This document shows positions 1 to 12,026 of a DNA stretch of 64,000 nt, one piece after another (position 1 is the stretch's first letter; each line of letters starts with the position of its first letter). The stretch comes from Diphasiastrum complanatum. Its lineage: Eukaryota; Streptophyta; Lycopodiopsida; Lycopodiales; Lycopodiaceae. Under the pieces are notes generated by a model, which did not search any database, was not told where the DNA came from, and saw only the letters and a program-made list of their open reading frames with translations. A program made the position numbers and the translations under genes. The DNA lies in NCBI GenBank assembly GCA_029204225.1, contig CM055102.1, positions 12,505,939 to 12,569,938 of the forward strand, in the 5' to 3' direction.

Positions 1-1359
1 AGCAGCCTTCAAAGTTCAAAGGATTGTCTAAATCTTGCTTGCTCCTATCATCAATGGATTTGATACAAGTTGCAGTGTCTCAATCTTGCTTGCTCCTGTC
101 GTCAATGGATTAAAGATTTGATACAAGTTGCAGTTTCCCATGATGATGCAGCTCTATGCATGCATCGTAGGCTCGTAGCTGCACGGAAATTGAAATAGCC
201 GAACTTAGAAACTAGTGTTTGCTCGGTCTCCATCACAGATAACAAGTTTCTGAGGTTCTCATGGGTGTCAGCGGCCGGGACATTCAGGATTCGTATCTTT
301 TGATGTTGAGGGTGGAGATTGGGTATAGCTGGGAACTTTAGAAGTTGGAAATTTGAACATTGAATCTCCGCATGGATCTTGAAAGATACGGCCTGCTGAT
401 TAAGGCGTGCACTCCATGTGCACCTGCACTCCTGGCCCTACTCCATCCAGTGATAGCCCTACTGCATCCAATGATAATATATGGAATTAAGAAAAAAACA
501 AAAGATATATTTCCTTGGATGTAATGGGGCCTGTGCGACAGAGGCAGTCTCTAATGAGATCCCAGCGGGCCAGGTCCATGCGTGGTAGGCCCTCGTATAT
601 TCCAATTTCGCAGTGCTCCACCAAAGTCCACCAAAGACTACAGTTCAGTGTCCTCTATATATCTTGCTGAACTGTTGCGATCCTTAACAGCACCAACAAA
701 ATATGTGTTTGCGGAGAGAGCGAGATCGAGATCGATCGAGAGTGAGAGAGAGAGAGCGCCGCAGCTGATCTTTGGCTTAGTTTAAGCTTTCACTGTGATA
801 CACAGTTCAATTGTACTAGTTGGGATCGTTTATATGCATAGTACATATAAAACCACTTCTCCTATGTCAGAACTGAATGTGCTGATCTTTTTTCTTATTT
901 CTAGAAAGCTCAAAGATGTGGCCAAACTTGTAATCTCTACATAGTAAACTCTCTAGCTACTTCTTTACAAGACATTTGCTCCTGAACTATCCCCATTTGA
1001 AAATGTTGCAGTTTCCTTGTGTGCATCTCAGTTAGGATTCTCTTGAGATATTAAGATAAAGAGATTGCATTATGATTTGAATAAACTCACAATTGATTTT
1101 GCGTAATTAACATCATTGTTTTGAACAGCTACTAGTGGTTACTTCCCCAATACGAGTAGAGAGGTCTGACCAACACTGCTATAGAATGTCCTCAAGCCAA
1201 TTGAATAACGCTTCTCGTAGATGGGATTGATCAGCTCAATGTAGTCAACGCTTTCGATGCATGTTAGGACTTTCGACACATAGAGTAGCGCTTTGCAGCA
1301 TCGGTCCAGAATTAGTATAACCCAACAGTTGTTCCGTATTCGATCAATCGAGAGGATCT
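1..1359 (+). promoter_or_regulatory. 5' flank and candidate promoter of CKX copy 1
   Basis: This stretch precedes the copy 1 start codon and recurs, with changes, at 17828-18906 and 55014-56396. A TATATAT element lies at 656-662, followed by GA-rich DNA (about 714-758) that would fall in a 5' UTR. The TATA lies about 700 bp before the ATG, so a long leader or 5' UTR intron would be needed; this is inferred, not shown. Positions 26-134 hold a two-copy tandem duplication. Positions about 1130-1340 contain an exon-like open frame on the minus strand that I cannot name. No other gene is seen. Confidence 0.45.
26..134. repeat. Two-copy ~55 bp tandem duplication in CKX 5' flank
   Basis: Two imperfect copies of a unit containing 'aatcttgcttgctcct' and 'gatacaagttgcag' lie head to tail. 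The second copy has an extra short insert before 'gatttgatac'. The same duplication is found at about 17829-17938 and 55037-55144, so it predates the duplication of the promoters. Confidence 0.75.
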
Positions 1360-2048
<689 letters not shown>

Positions 2049-2618
2049 TAATGGATATATGGCAGTTTCTTTAAGTCTACTTTTTGTTGTAACGCATGAT
2101 TTTCTTTCATTCGATGATTGATGTTATTTTCTAATGCCAACACTATACATTCTACTTGTGAAAACATATGTTGTTTATCAATAATAAATTGAACCACACT
2201 AGCATTGTTATGTAAATGTTACATTATACTGAATAATGGGTTGAACTTGAGTAGGGATCACAATGCTCTAAGATACTAACATTTCACCAACAGTGATTTG
2301 ATCCCAAGTCAATTGGTCAAGGAATTTTCATCCTACCATAGTTTATAATTTGTAGTGGACATTTGTTTTATTGATGCAAGAATATTTATATAGACCACAA
2401 ATCTCGTTGCTTTGATGTTATGAAAGTGGATGTAGTGAAAAAATGATCGATTTTGGAAGGACCTTGTAGTTGAATTGAAGGACTTTAGAGAGCTCTAAAA
2501 ATTGTCTCATGAGTTGTAGGTGAATTAGTCAACTTTGGAGAGGCATCTAAAATTGCTTTATGAGTTGTAGGTGATACACTCTTTTCCTTTTATTGAAATG
2601 CTTAGAAAGCTTATAGAT

Positions 2619-2659
<41 letters not shown>

Positions 2660-2678
2660 AAAAAAAAAAAAAAAAAAA
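2619..2678. repeat. (CT)n followed by poly(A) in intron 1, copy 1
   Basis: About 38 bp of CT dinucleotides run directly into 22 A residues. Other intron 1 copies have the CT tract at the same place (25921, 30928, 48557, 50369), but without the long A run. Confidence 0.9.
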
Positions 2679-2709
2679 CATGTGTGCACACATGCACTTA
2701 TAAAGAGAA

Positions 2710-2943
2710 ATATCGATTTGTTTAGTTCTATCTCTATATGCCGTTCTCCTCGCTTTTCCAATAAGTGCAACTAACAATGGCCATTCAATAAATCATGCTA
2801 GAAAGCTCATGGGCTTGCTCATGGCCTCTAAGTGCAAGCCTATAGGAAATGATTATTTTTATTCCAATAAGGACACAAAAATAAAAATTGATCATGATGC
2901 GAACAATATATGTGGCAATATAACTCTTACCATCAAGAGTTAA
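2710..2943 (+). other. Open frame resembling a small secreted protein, in intron 1
   Basis: A 78-codon frame opens after a stop at 2701-2703 and ends at TAA 2941-2943. Its first ~22 codons are hydrophobic and followed by small residues (AFPISA), like a signal peptide. The rest is polar with two cysteines (SKCKPIGND and NNICGNIT). There is no ATG at its start, so it is either a relic or an exon needing an upstream start. The region recurs near 20205, 23260, 26035, 31025, 48670, 50455 and 57680. Several of those have a stop at one Tyr codon, while some indels are in frame. I do not recognise the family. Confidence 0.25.
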
Positions 2944-4209
2944 CCCTATCTACACAGGCTTCGCTTTATGGCATGCGTGCTCAAATTTCCTAAAGATGTT
3001 GGGCAAAGAACTTCATGCTACGTGTACACATCATTAAACCATTAACATTGTCAAATTTAAAAGATTTTATGTTCTCAAGGATATTTCCCAAGAACAGATC
3101 CAAAGGGATGTAAAGCTCTAGTCATTAGAGTTTACCTGATGTAAAGACCTAAATTGAAGGTGTTCTACCCTCCATGGGGTGGCTTAGAAGGTGTTTACTA
3201 AGAGTCAAGATATTCTGCAAACACCATGATAATCCTTTTAGTAGCCACCCTTTATGAGTTATTTTGATAAGTTTGTGCTCATGCTACTATTCAATGTCAC
3301 TAGGTATGCATATCATTTGTAATGAATACCTAGAATGAGTTACTTTTATGATTGTGTGCTAATGTCACAATATGCATATCATTTCTTAATTGTAGCTTTG
3401 GCATAATATGCTAGAATAGAAAAAATGCTTGTTAGGCATAATGGATATCATATATATAACTTGTCCATTGCGCAAGACATTTTATAAACAAGTTGTCCAT
3501 TTTGCATGCAAATTTATTTATCTATAAATAAGTAATCTATTAATAGCCTTTTTTTTTCATACTGATGGATAGCCTATAAATAAAAGGGTGTATTCTTGGC
3601 ACAGGACTGAAAATATATGCAGAGGCCCCACTCTCATCTAATGGTGTAGCAAGTACCGATCAAACAAAAGAGAAGATTATGCAACTGTTATACCTTGCTA
3701 AAGAGTTTGATTAGGATGAGACCGTCCATGCAACCTCGAAGTCATGGTGAGTAAGAAGACCATCCATAAATAAAGTATCCATTCTCCAATATGGTCTATA
3801 GATAAATTATCCATGTAACAGTTCCATAGAGGAGGCCCCTTGCCTTGGGGCCTTCCCAACATAATAATTGTTGAATTTTTTTTAACTATTTATATATAGA
3901 AAGTTTGAAAGGCATTATCCATGCAAGCACTACTTGTCTGACTTTTTAAAAATAGGATGCAGTATCTTATGTTTTCGTAAAGTAATTATGACTCTCTACT
4001 CAAAAAATAAAACATCAAGTGAATGACTGTGCCATGTAATGGATGTGTCTCAACCAAATACAAAGGGAAAAAGAACTTGTGATAGTGTTCATGTAGAGGG
4101 GAAGGCCCGAGGCCGGGACCCTTTCCCAACATAAAAGCATCACTAATTTTGGTATTATAGTAAATGTTATATTTTTAGACTTGTTTCATAGATCTTACAT
4201 GTTTAAGTA

Positions 4210-4244
4210 TAGGGGAAGGCCCACGCCTGGAGGGCCTTCCCCTA
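4210..4244. repeat. Perfect GC-rich stem-loop in intron 1
   Basis: TAGGGGAAGGCCC (4210-4222) and its exact reverse complement (4232-4244) flank a 9-base loop, a 13-bp perfect stem in AT-rich DNA. Equivalent hairpins lie at 24737-24771, 32525-32559 and 59162-59196. Their loops differ but the arms are kept. Confidence 0.8.
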
Positions 4245-4872
4245 CCGTGATAACCAACAGATTTTTTTTCTTCTAAAAATAGTGAGTAGCATACCTATGA
4301 CTTTCTAAAAATAAAAAGTTTGAGATGTAAAGGAGGCCAAATTTTCTAAAAATAATGATAGCTACATAATCACACTTTCTAAAAATAGCAATTGGATTTT
4401 ACAAAATTGTACAATGCTTTTATGATTGTCTAAAAATAGTAATAGTTTCTTACACATTTATTGCTGCATAAATTCATGCGATAATGATTTCATATCTAAT
4501 ATTGTGCCATTTAAGGCTTCCTCAAACTACAATACGAAACAAAATTGGAGGTTCTTACGCAATCTTACTGCATTCTATTTATAAAAGGCAGACCTTGCAC
4601 ATTTGTAAAGTTATTTTCAGCAAGGCATTTTTGTGCACTTAAGAGTTCTGGATGTAAAGAAAAAAGTTCAGTGATGCTTTAGGCATGCAATTGATAAACT
4701 TTTTATTCATAATAAATAAATCTCTTGAACTATGCAATAAACCAGCCTGGCCATTCTATAGTACAAATTCTTCCTCTTATCGTAATGCCTTGTGCTCAGG
4801 TGTCCTTTGTATTTTGGGACCACCTCCAGGAGCATAATGTCCATCCAATTTTCTCTCTCCTAGTAATCTGTC

Positions 4873-4983
4873 ATTCTCTCTCCTCTCTCCGGTGGAAATC
4901 ACGTTCTCTGTCTGGTGAAATGCACGTTTTCTCTCCTCTCTCCGGTGGAAAACACGTTCTCTCTCCTCTCTCCGGTGGAATGT
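4873..4983. repeat. CT-rich minisatellite, ~36 bp unit, in intron 1
   Basis: Tandem imperfect units of the type 'ctctcctctctccggtgg' plus 'aatgcacgtt'; about three and a half copies here. Copy number varies among paralogous introns (25393-25490, 27281-27392, 33187-33270, 59824-59906). It creates minus-strand open frames rich in Arg and Glu that are not genes. Confidence 0.75.
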
Positions 4984-5111
4984 GTATGTGCTATGTGGCA
5001 GTTCGTCATTGGCTGTCCACATCCACATTCCCCCACAAACGTAAAAAAAAAACAAAAAAAAAAAAAAAACTTAGCACAATGGCATTACGTAGGGGGAGGC
5101 CCGAAGCCCTT

Positions 5112-5154
5112 GGGCCTTCCTTGCTGGTCCGGGTTGCCTAAGCAAGGAAGGCCC
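5112..5154. repeat. 14-bp perfect stem-loop near 3' end of intron 1
   Basis: GGGCCTTCCTTGCT at 5112-5125 and its exact reverse complement at 5141-5154, with a 15-base GC-rich loop. It is kept at 27517-27559 and at about 33394-33436, and is imperfect in copy 6 (about 60031-60074). Confidence 0.8.
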
Positions 5155-5282
5155 TCAGGCGGGGCCCCCCTCCCTTCACTACAACCTTACATGCCTAGTT
5201 TCATATTAACTTTCTTTTAGAACAAAAGATAGTAATAGAGAAGTAAAATGGACGATACCTGAATTATATATGGAATTGGCAG

Positions 5283-5415
5283 GAAAAGGAGAGATAGTGA
5301 TATGCTCCGAACACCAACATGAAGATCTCTTCTACTCCGTGTTAGGAGGTCTGGGATAATTCGCTATTATAACTAAAGCCAAAATCTGCCTCCATCATGT
5401 TCCTCCTAAGGTAGT

Positions 5416-5501
<86 letters not shown>

Positions 5502-6744
5502 CTCATATTATCTTATATGTCTTTCTGCACTTTCAATATGGCTGCTTATTTCTAGGTAAAATGGGTTCGAGCTTACTACTCAGATTTTTCGGCTTTTACA
5601 AAAGATCAGGAGATGCTGATTTCACAAGGAAAGGGAAATTATTTTGATTTATCGAAGGGTCCGTGTTGGTTAAAGGCAAAGATGTGAACAGCTGGAAGAT
5701 GGAGTCCCATACATTAGAAGACGTGAATTCCAATGTCACGATAGAATCGGATGCTCCAGTCCTTTATTGTCTGGAGCTCACCAAGGCCTATTTTGAGCGT
5801 GAAACAAACTTGATAGTCAAGGTAGTTTGTTGTCATTATCACATTTAATACAATGATAAGTGTTATTATATTGCAGTCACGTTAAGATAAATAACTTTTG
5901 ATTATGGCTCCAGTTACAAGCTCTGTTCATTTTACGAAAATTTTTAATTCGCTTGTGATCTGCTTAAGCTTCGAGTGACTTGAAATTTTCTTTTGTGCCA
6001 CGTAGAAGTTATATTCATTGTTAGAACCGCTTCATTATCTTCCATCCGAAATCAGCAGCATAGATGCTTCGTATTTGGGCTTTCTCGACAGGGTCCACGA
6101 CAAGGAAAGAGATCTCCGAAAGTCAGGTCTCTGGTACACTTCTCATCCGTGGTTGAACCTATTCATTCCCAAGAGCCGGATTATAGAGTTTGATGCTTGG
6201 GTTTTCAAGCAAAAGCTGAGCGGAGGCATAAACGGACCGATGCTTGTCTATCCCCTCAACCGTAATAAGTAAGTCCTCTATTCAACTATTGTCTTCATTT
6301 CTGCATGTTCTTACTAGGAAATTAAAATTAAATGCAACAAAAGACGAGTCGAGACTGGGATCCAAACATTATCATACTCGTTGATGACAACTAGTGATTG
6401 CAACCCTTCCTTCGCCACTGTTGTATAGATGGGATTCCCGGATGTCTGCAGTGACACCTAGCGAAGACATCTTCTACACTGTAGGACTGCTCGGATATGC
6501 ATCCCCACGCTCAGCTCCAACAGCAGAAACGTTAATGGAACAAAATGGCAAGATTCTATATTTCTGCAGAACAAAATCCATCGAGTACAAACAATATCTT
6601 CCACACTATGTCAATCAGTACGGATGGAGAACCCATTTTGACCGTTTGTGGCCTAGATTTCGTGAAAGAAAACTGAGGTACGATCCCAAAGCCATTCTGT
6701 CTCCTGGTCAAATAATTTTTTGGAGGAGCAAAAGTCTTTCCTAA
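5283..6744 (+). pseudogene. Cytokinin dehydrogenase copy 1, exons 2-5
   Basis: Exon 2 (5283-5410) encodes the CKX segment around FYSVLGGLG but has a TAA at 5357-5359, where other copies have CAA. Exon 3 (5556-5821) starts with VKWVRAYYSDFS and has lost 1 bp near 5645, shifting the frame before the KGKDVNSW segment. Exon 4 (6006-6268) is open and holds GFLDRVHDKE and HPWLNLFIPKSRI, the CKX substrate/FAD-domain motif. Exon 5 (6429-6744) is open and ends [13 protein letters not shown]...IFW, the usual CKX C-terminus, with TAA at 6742-6744. All junctions are GT-AG and the phases agree with exon 1. With exon 1 at 1360-2001 this makes the only five-exon copy besides copy 3. The breaks in exons 1, 2 and 3 make it a pseudogene. 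Confidence 0.9.
5421..5497. repeat. (CT)n microsatellite in CKX intron 2, copy 1
   Basis: 77 bp of pure CT starting 10 bp after the exon 2 donor. The homologous tracts are 40 bp (copy 3), 52 bp (copy 4) and 178 bp (copy 6). Confidence 0.97.
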
Positions 6745-7404
6745 AGCAGATAATCGATCACCTCAAAGAAGTGATGTGAACTAGACGGGCTGCTGAGTCT
6801 TCTATTGGGAAGCATAAGACTTAAATAAATGGTGAGCCTGAAAGTATGAATAGTTGATATTTGATAGGATACTCTTAAATAATGAGAACAGGATTATGAT
6901 GTACCTGTAAAGTTAGTCTGCGAGCTCCGATCAGTCTTTGTTCCTCCAGAGTTATGGGACAAAGCCTGGAGCATTGATGCATTCTCCAGGTTGTCTGCAA
7001 ACTCACATGCAAGCACCATTTGTCATAAATGCAAAGGCTTATATAATATTCTTTCCCGTGAAGGTTAAAATGTGAAGTGTACACCTACATAGGTGCCAAT
7101 TGAGCTGGGTAAGAGACAGTGTTTTGTCACTCTCACACGTGTTCAACATGTTGGGTAACTGTGTCTTGTCACTCATACATAGCTTGACTTGTTGACATCT
7201 TGGAGTCAAGTGCTCTATGACGATTAAACTCGATCACTTATCACTCAATGTACACCATATATTTGTGCATAAAAAATGTCAGCACAAGTAACGAGGAAGC
7301 TACATAACCATATCACTATCTATTAAAGATGCGGGTACAAGTAGCAAGGTTGCTACTTAATCAATATGCTAAATGACTATAAAAGAAAGCATTGAAGCTT
7401 GGTG
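6745..7404. other. CKX 3' flank, no gene seen
   Basis: Conserved 3' flank, also found after copies 3 and 4. A minus-strand open frame at 6875-7084 recurs in these copies but has no recognisable motif. Otherwise AT-rich spacer. Confidence 0.5.
6824..6829 (+). terminator. Candidate poly(A) signal of CKX copy 1
   Basis: AATAAA lies 80 bp after the exon 5 stop. The same sequence context follows exon 5 in copies 3 and 4 (about 29192 and 34581). Plausible from position only. Confidence 0.4.
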
Positions 7405-7764
7405 CATAGTTGCATATAATACGTATTTTATAGTAATATACCATATAATTAACGTATTATATAAATATGTATAATACAACCTATTATACATATTTGATCA
7501 CTATATTATAATTTTCAATAGTTTTACTCAAGAACAAAAATGAGATTATTTTATCTTAGTGTTCAGCCCTTCAAACATAAATATAAGAACAAAATTCTAA
7601 AGAAAACCGTGGATCACATATGAATTATTTGATAAAAACTTGTCAATTGTCAAAAGATATAGGTAGGGCTATCTATTAGCTATACGTATTTTTTAGCCAA
7701 AAGAAGTATAATACAAGTATTAATGGCACCGTATTATATGCTTGTATTGTACGATGCAACTATG
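7405..7764. mobile_element. MITE-like AT-rich element
   Basis: About 360 bp bounded by inverted copies of CATAGTTGCAT, with further inverted similarity around 'ataatacg' just inside. It is very AT-rich, with many 'gtataatac' type motifs and no coding capacity. Counterparts sit at 21298-21648, 35163-35523 and 62070-62429, all within the duplicated flank, so independent transposition is not shown. No clear target-site duplication was found. Confidence 0.35.
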
Positions 7765-7820
7765 GTTTGGTGAAGCAACTACCTAGCAAATTGGAGTCAA
7801 ACTCTAGAGCATAACTTATA

Positions 7821-8093
7821 AGTAGAACAAAGAAAGTACCCTCCACCTCACCACTTATTGGAAGACAAATCTTAGGAAATTCTTATGATAGGGCATTCAA
7901 TAAAAGAGTTGACATCACTAGGACTACTATCTCAAAGACCTTGAACATGGAATTTTCAAACAAAACATTGGAGAGTTGCTCACCACCCATCTATGAATAT
8001 CATAGTGACTTGTTGTATCCAACTTTCTCCCCTGAGCTAGACGAAGCAAAATCAGAAAGAGCAAACGATGTAGGGGTCTTCCATGCAAGCTAG
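7821..8093 (+). other. Conserved 91-codon open frame of unknown function
   Basis: An open frame without a clear ATG at its beginning; it includes KRVDITRTTISKT, MEFSNKTLESCSPP and LYPTFSPELDE. The same frame is open, with no frame-breaking indel, at 21705-21977, 35580-35882 and 62486-62758. In the third of these a TAG is CAG, so it extends through a basic RRRRK tail. Four undisturbed copies among decayed neighbours suggest a captured exon or a recently silenced coding piece. Family not recognised. Confidence 0.3.
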
Positions 8094-8695
8094 CTTAGAC
8101 GAAGAAGAAAATGTGCTCAATGAATGTTTATGATGCTCTCAAAATTATCAACTCCATCAAAACTTCTTACTAAGCTAGAACAATTCTTTTTCATCTTTCA
8201 TCAATGCAATGGCTGGATCTATGGTGTGCTTGTGCCACTGTAAATAGCACCTTCCTAACTTTGTTAAAGTAAAAGCAAAAGGTTATATACTCCATTTACC
8301 ATGTATAACGTCCTTGCACAATTCATTTTCAAGTCTTCTATGCCCAATTGATGCTTGTACCTAATTGGTCCCTCAGTTAAACCTATGTCGAGCTAGGCCA
8401 AATAATCTAAACATTGCATATTATGTAGCTCTTTAACCTTAAGGGTGTACCATAATCTCGTTCAACTACAACCTCCCTTGTTGAGTAGGATTAGCCTACA
8501 ACCAACCTTGCATTAGACGAGTCTAGTTGGTAATAGGCAATTGCTTGAATGAAACTCAAGATAACTTTGCATAGTTAATTGTTCAATTATAGCTTTAGCT
8601 AGTCCATGAAAAATTAAAAATCAATGGACATGATGCATGAGAGTAGATTGCACCTAACTATCACTAAGTATTAAGGTTTATGATCACCTCAAGCA

Positions 8696-8751
<56 letters not shown>

Positions 8752-9017
8752 TGCACAAACTAGGGAATTGGTTACATTGACTAATGCTTCTAGGTACTAT
8801 CTTGGGATCCTGACCACTAATGATACATCAACTTACAACATATGGGAAGATTAGGATGACAAATTAAAAATATATTAGTTGTTAACTTTAGAAAAACTCA
8901 AGATAATTCATAGTTTATCTATAACTTGAATTGGAGTCCATGCAAAAAATTGCTAGTGAGGACATTATGCATGAGAGTAGAATACACCTACCTATTACTT
9001 ATAGTTAGACAAGGGAT
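8094..9017. other. Non-coding 3' flank with (CA)n
   Basis: No gene seen. A (CA)n microsatellite occupies about 8702-8751. The stretch is largely absent from the copy 3 flank, where 8215-8958 appears deleted at 22088. Confidence 0.5.
8702..8751. repeat. (CA)n microsatellite
   Basis: About 50 bp of alternating CA with one AAC interruption. Homologous shorter tracts occur at about 36469-36500 and 63372-63394. Confidence 0.95.
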
Positions 9018-9440
9018 CACTACAACACTCGCCATGATTTCCAATGTGAAATCACACATTTAGGTTTTTTGAGTCTACAAAGGTGCCACAAAACATGTCA
9101 CGACAGGGTCGTCGAATTTCGACAACTATAAAACGTGTCGCAAAATGATGCCTACGCCAACTAGCTCCGCAGGAGCCATCAGTAGGACACTGATCAAGGT
9201 TGTCCACATGAACGTCACATTCTGACGCCCATGTGGACGTTGCTATTCGACATCCATGTGGACGTCACAATCCAGCATCCAACTGTACATCGCGTTCGAC
9301 TACCAAAACCTAATGTGGAAGTCCATGTGCACGAGTTAGTTCAACGCGTTTTTGGTGTATTCGACGTCAAAAAGTGACATGCAATACCAGTGTCAATTTT
9401 GACGTCTATTACAGTGTTTGACGGATAAACAGAGTAGCAC
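9018..9440. mobile_element. CACTA-like transposon end with subterminal repeats
   Basis: Begins CACTACAACA, the terminus typical of CACTA (En/Spm) elements. It then contains clustered direct and inverted copies of a 'catgtggacgt' type motif (about 9200-9270), like CACTA subterminal repeats. The DNA is richer in CpG than its surroundings. No matching inverted terminus or transposase was found, so this is probably a fragment. A copy lies at 22150-22570; the copy 4 flank lacks it. Confidence 0.4.
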
Positions 9441-10299
9441 ACCATGTGCTACTATTTTGTTGGAGCATGGATAGAAGAAACTCGCAAAATTTGCAAAAAA
9501 TTTACTCTCAAAATATCAAAACCCATCTCGATGCCCGTTCTGCATGAACATAAACAAACAATACAAGAATTTACGGTTAGGATTTAAGTTGAGTACATTC
9601 TCTATATTTATAGTGAACAAAAAGTTTATATGTTTCAAAAGAATTGACTATGGAGGATGACCCTCCCTTTTCAATTTATCGACTACTGGATCAAAGGATT
9701 TTCTAAATGCAAAGTCATATACCTCTTTAGTGGGGAGTCATTCGGCATCTATCCATACAATTTAGGACTAACACAAAAACCACTATTTTCAGACTATTCA
9801 TGTTTTTTAATAGAAACTCTCCTCTTATAACTCATCTACTGAATATTAAGAATGTATAACTAATAAGGTTAAAACTAATGTTGTTATCACATGATAATAA
9901 TATATACTTAGAGACAATGAATCTACATTCAATTTGGTTAAGAAGTCTCAAAATATGAATTTACTTAAGAAGTATCAAAATATGACTATAGTCTCAATTT
10001 AGTTGAATTTGTGTTAACTTGAAGTTTAGGGTTGGGGGCCCCCTTGAAAATCAAGATGCATATTAGAAAAAAAAATGGCCAATCAAATTATATTGGAAGG
10101 GCAAGCTATTAGAGTTTAGATTTAATTACCATGTAGTTGACAAAAGTAACATTGATTAATTCAACCACACAATCACATCAGTAAGTGCCTCCGAAGACAA
10201 TAAATGAACAAATACCCCCCAACACACTGTGTTTCAAATTAACTTCAAAGTACAAGAATATACATAAGTAGAAATTAAGGTGCGCAAGAAAGATTGGCT
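9441..10299. other. AT-rich spacer, no gene seen
   Basis: No convincing open frame, repeat array or RNA gene. Homologous DNA lies at about 22571-23242 and 36531-37317. Confidence 0.5.
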
Positions 10300-10655
10300 T
10301 GGCCACTTGAATTCCACTCTGATTGTAACAAGAAATGATCGTACCTTTGAATCTTTATGTCAATTTCTCTAAGCATCTGAAGTAGCCAAATTCTTTTTGT
10401 GTTGCTAAACATAGAGCCTTCTACTCAGCCTTTGTGGTAGAGAGTGGAACGGTGCCTTGCTTTTTGCTCAACCAGAGAAAACAACCATTGCCAATATCAA
10501 AACCATAACCAATAGTTGATCTCCTATCATCTATGCTACCACCCTAGTCAGCGTCCACATAACCTTTGAACTTTGGTAAATGAAACTGTGTTGAATAGAC
10601 TAGAGCAAGATCAAGTGTGCCCTTCGTGTACCTCAAAATGTGCTTGGCTGCATTT
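10300..10655 (-). mobile_element. Antisense Ty1-copia RNase H fragment
   Basis: On the minus strand this encodes a decayed copia RNase H segment. Recognisable parts are YVDAD, DDRRSTIGYGF, WLSKKQGTVPLSTTKAEY and ALCLATQKE. Stops and frameshifts interrupt it. It is in the opposite orientation to the CKX exons and to the other copia pieces. The same fragment is at 37318-37672. Confidence 0.75.
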
Positions 10656-11815
10656 CAAAGCTCAATAGTAGGTGTTGCCATGAACTATTAACTCACCTAG
10701 CTTATAGCATAACTAGTGGTAGTGAAATATGTAAGACTACCAACAAGATGATGATACAATGTACTATCAAGTGGACCACTATCATCTTACTAATTTCAAT
10801 AGGAAACGTCAAGGACTTGCAGTCAAACATATGATAGACAAGTTTTTTTTTTACCAGAATGTAGATCCTCGCATGGTGGAGATATTCCACATAATCAAGT
10901 GTCGCGTCATCAAAAGCTTATCTAGTACTATAAATCTTTGATCTACCATAACTTTCTTATCTGAATTCTGATAGAGATGAGGCCAAAAGCAAAATTGATC
11001 TACTCTTTGCATAGAATATGATGGAATGTTCGTATGTTGATTGTGATTCTATAAAAATTAAGAGCTTGCATTTTCATTTCATAATTGACCTCTTTTTAAT
11101 TTGCATTTTCAAATTTGAAAAAAACATAAAAGCAAAATTCAGACCCAACTTCAAGTTCTCCCTTATTTTAATAGTTTAAGGGAAGAGGATTTGGACCTCT
11201 ACAAGGTTAAGCCTTGTCTTCCAAACCCTTAATCCTACACAAATGAGTGGTTAATCTAATAAAAGAGGGAACATCTTACTCAACCAAGAAGCTGGAAATA
11301 TCAGTACATTATCTACAACAATATTAACTATTAATCTAAGGGAGAGCAGAATGACATCACAGCACCTACAAGAACAAGACATATAGCATCAATAAAAAGC
11401 TGCAAAAGGAGCCCACATTACTAAAACTTCCTTACAAAGCTCCTCAAAGTCATTCTCAGGATGACTCACAAGTATTCAACAAGCTGACATGCAAATTAGT
11501 GTGACAACATGACTGGAGAAATCTAAAAGGCTAGAGGTTGTATTTATGTAAAACTTCGATCCTTTACACATGAAATTTTGGAGGGAATTTTCTCCCACTT
11601 GTGGCGTGTGCTTTGTTTCTTGGCATCGTGCTTTGTTTCATGTGCACTATTCATATACTTCAAAAAATGAGCTAGCCACATAACTTAGACGACAAGCAGC
11701 GCCGGAAACTAAGAAAACGAGAAAAAAATTCGGTCATTTTATCATTATCTCTCTAACATTCTCTTACTAAGGCACAATTTCTTATACGGCCCTTTTAGAA
11801 TCGAAAACCCCTCTA
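10656..11815. other. Spacer, no gene seen
   Basis: AT-rich DNA between two copia fragments. It contains short open frames with no recognisable motif. Homologous to about 37673-38861. Confidence 0.5.
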
Positions 11816-12021
11816 ATGAATGCTGGTCCTCCAACTAGTTCTTCTGCAAGTTCTCCTACATTGAGAAGATCTACTAGAGAAAAGACACCATCCATAAAGG
11901 CCTTGGAGTCAGGATGGAGGTCTTATTTTGCCTTAAGTGCATCACCTGTTTCAGAGCCTCAAACTTTGAAACAAGCACTTAAAAGCTCACATGCTGAAGA
12001 GTGGAAAAAGGCATTAGGTAC
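11816..12021 (+). mobile_element. Ty1-copia pol linker fragment
   Basis: Encodes part of the copia polyprotein between integrase and reverse transcriptase: RRSTREKTPS, then SEPQTLKQALKSSHAEEWKKAL. The frame continues, after the TIR element at 12027-14197, into the RT fragment at 14203. The copia piece was therefore present before that element inserted. A copy is at 38862-39067. Confidence 0.7.
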
Positions 12022-12026
12022 CATTA

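Noticed and set aside
4777-5055. Minus-strand open frame with repeated HRREERERAFH-type units, also near 27185, 25305, 33093 and 59811
   Set aside because: Product of the CT-rich minisatellite and flanking intron; copy number changes freely and there is no start context or known domain.
5043-5069. A-rich tract considered as the tail of a SINE or LINE
   Set aside because: No RNA polymerase III box pattern, no reverse transcriptase and no target-site duplication; A content differs between copies like a simple repeat.
6875-7084. Minus-strand open frame recurring in the 3' flank of copies 1, 3 and 4
   Set aside because: No recognisable motif, and recurrence is explained by duplication of the flank.
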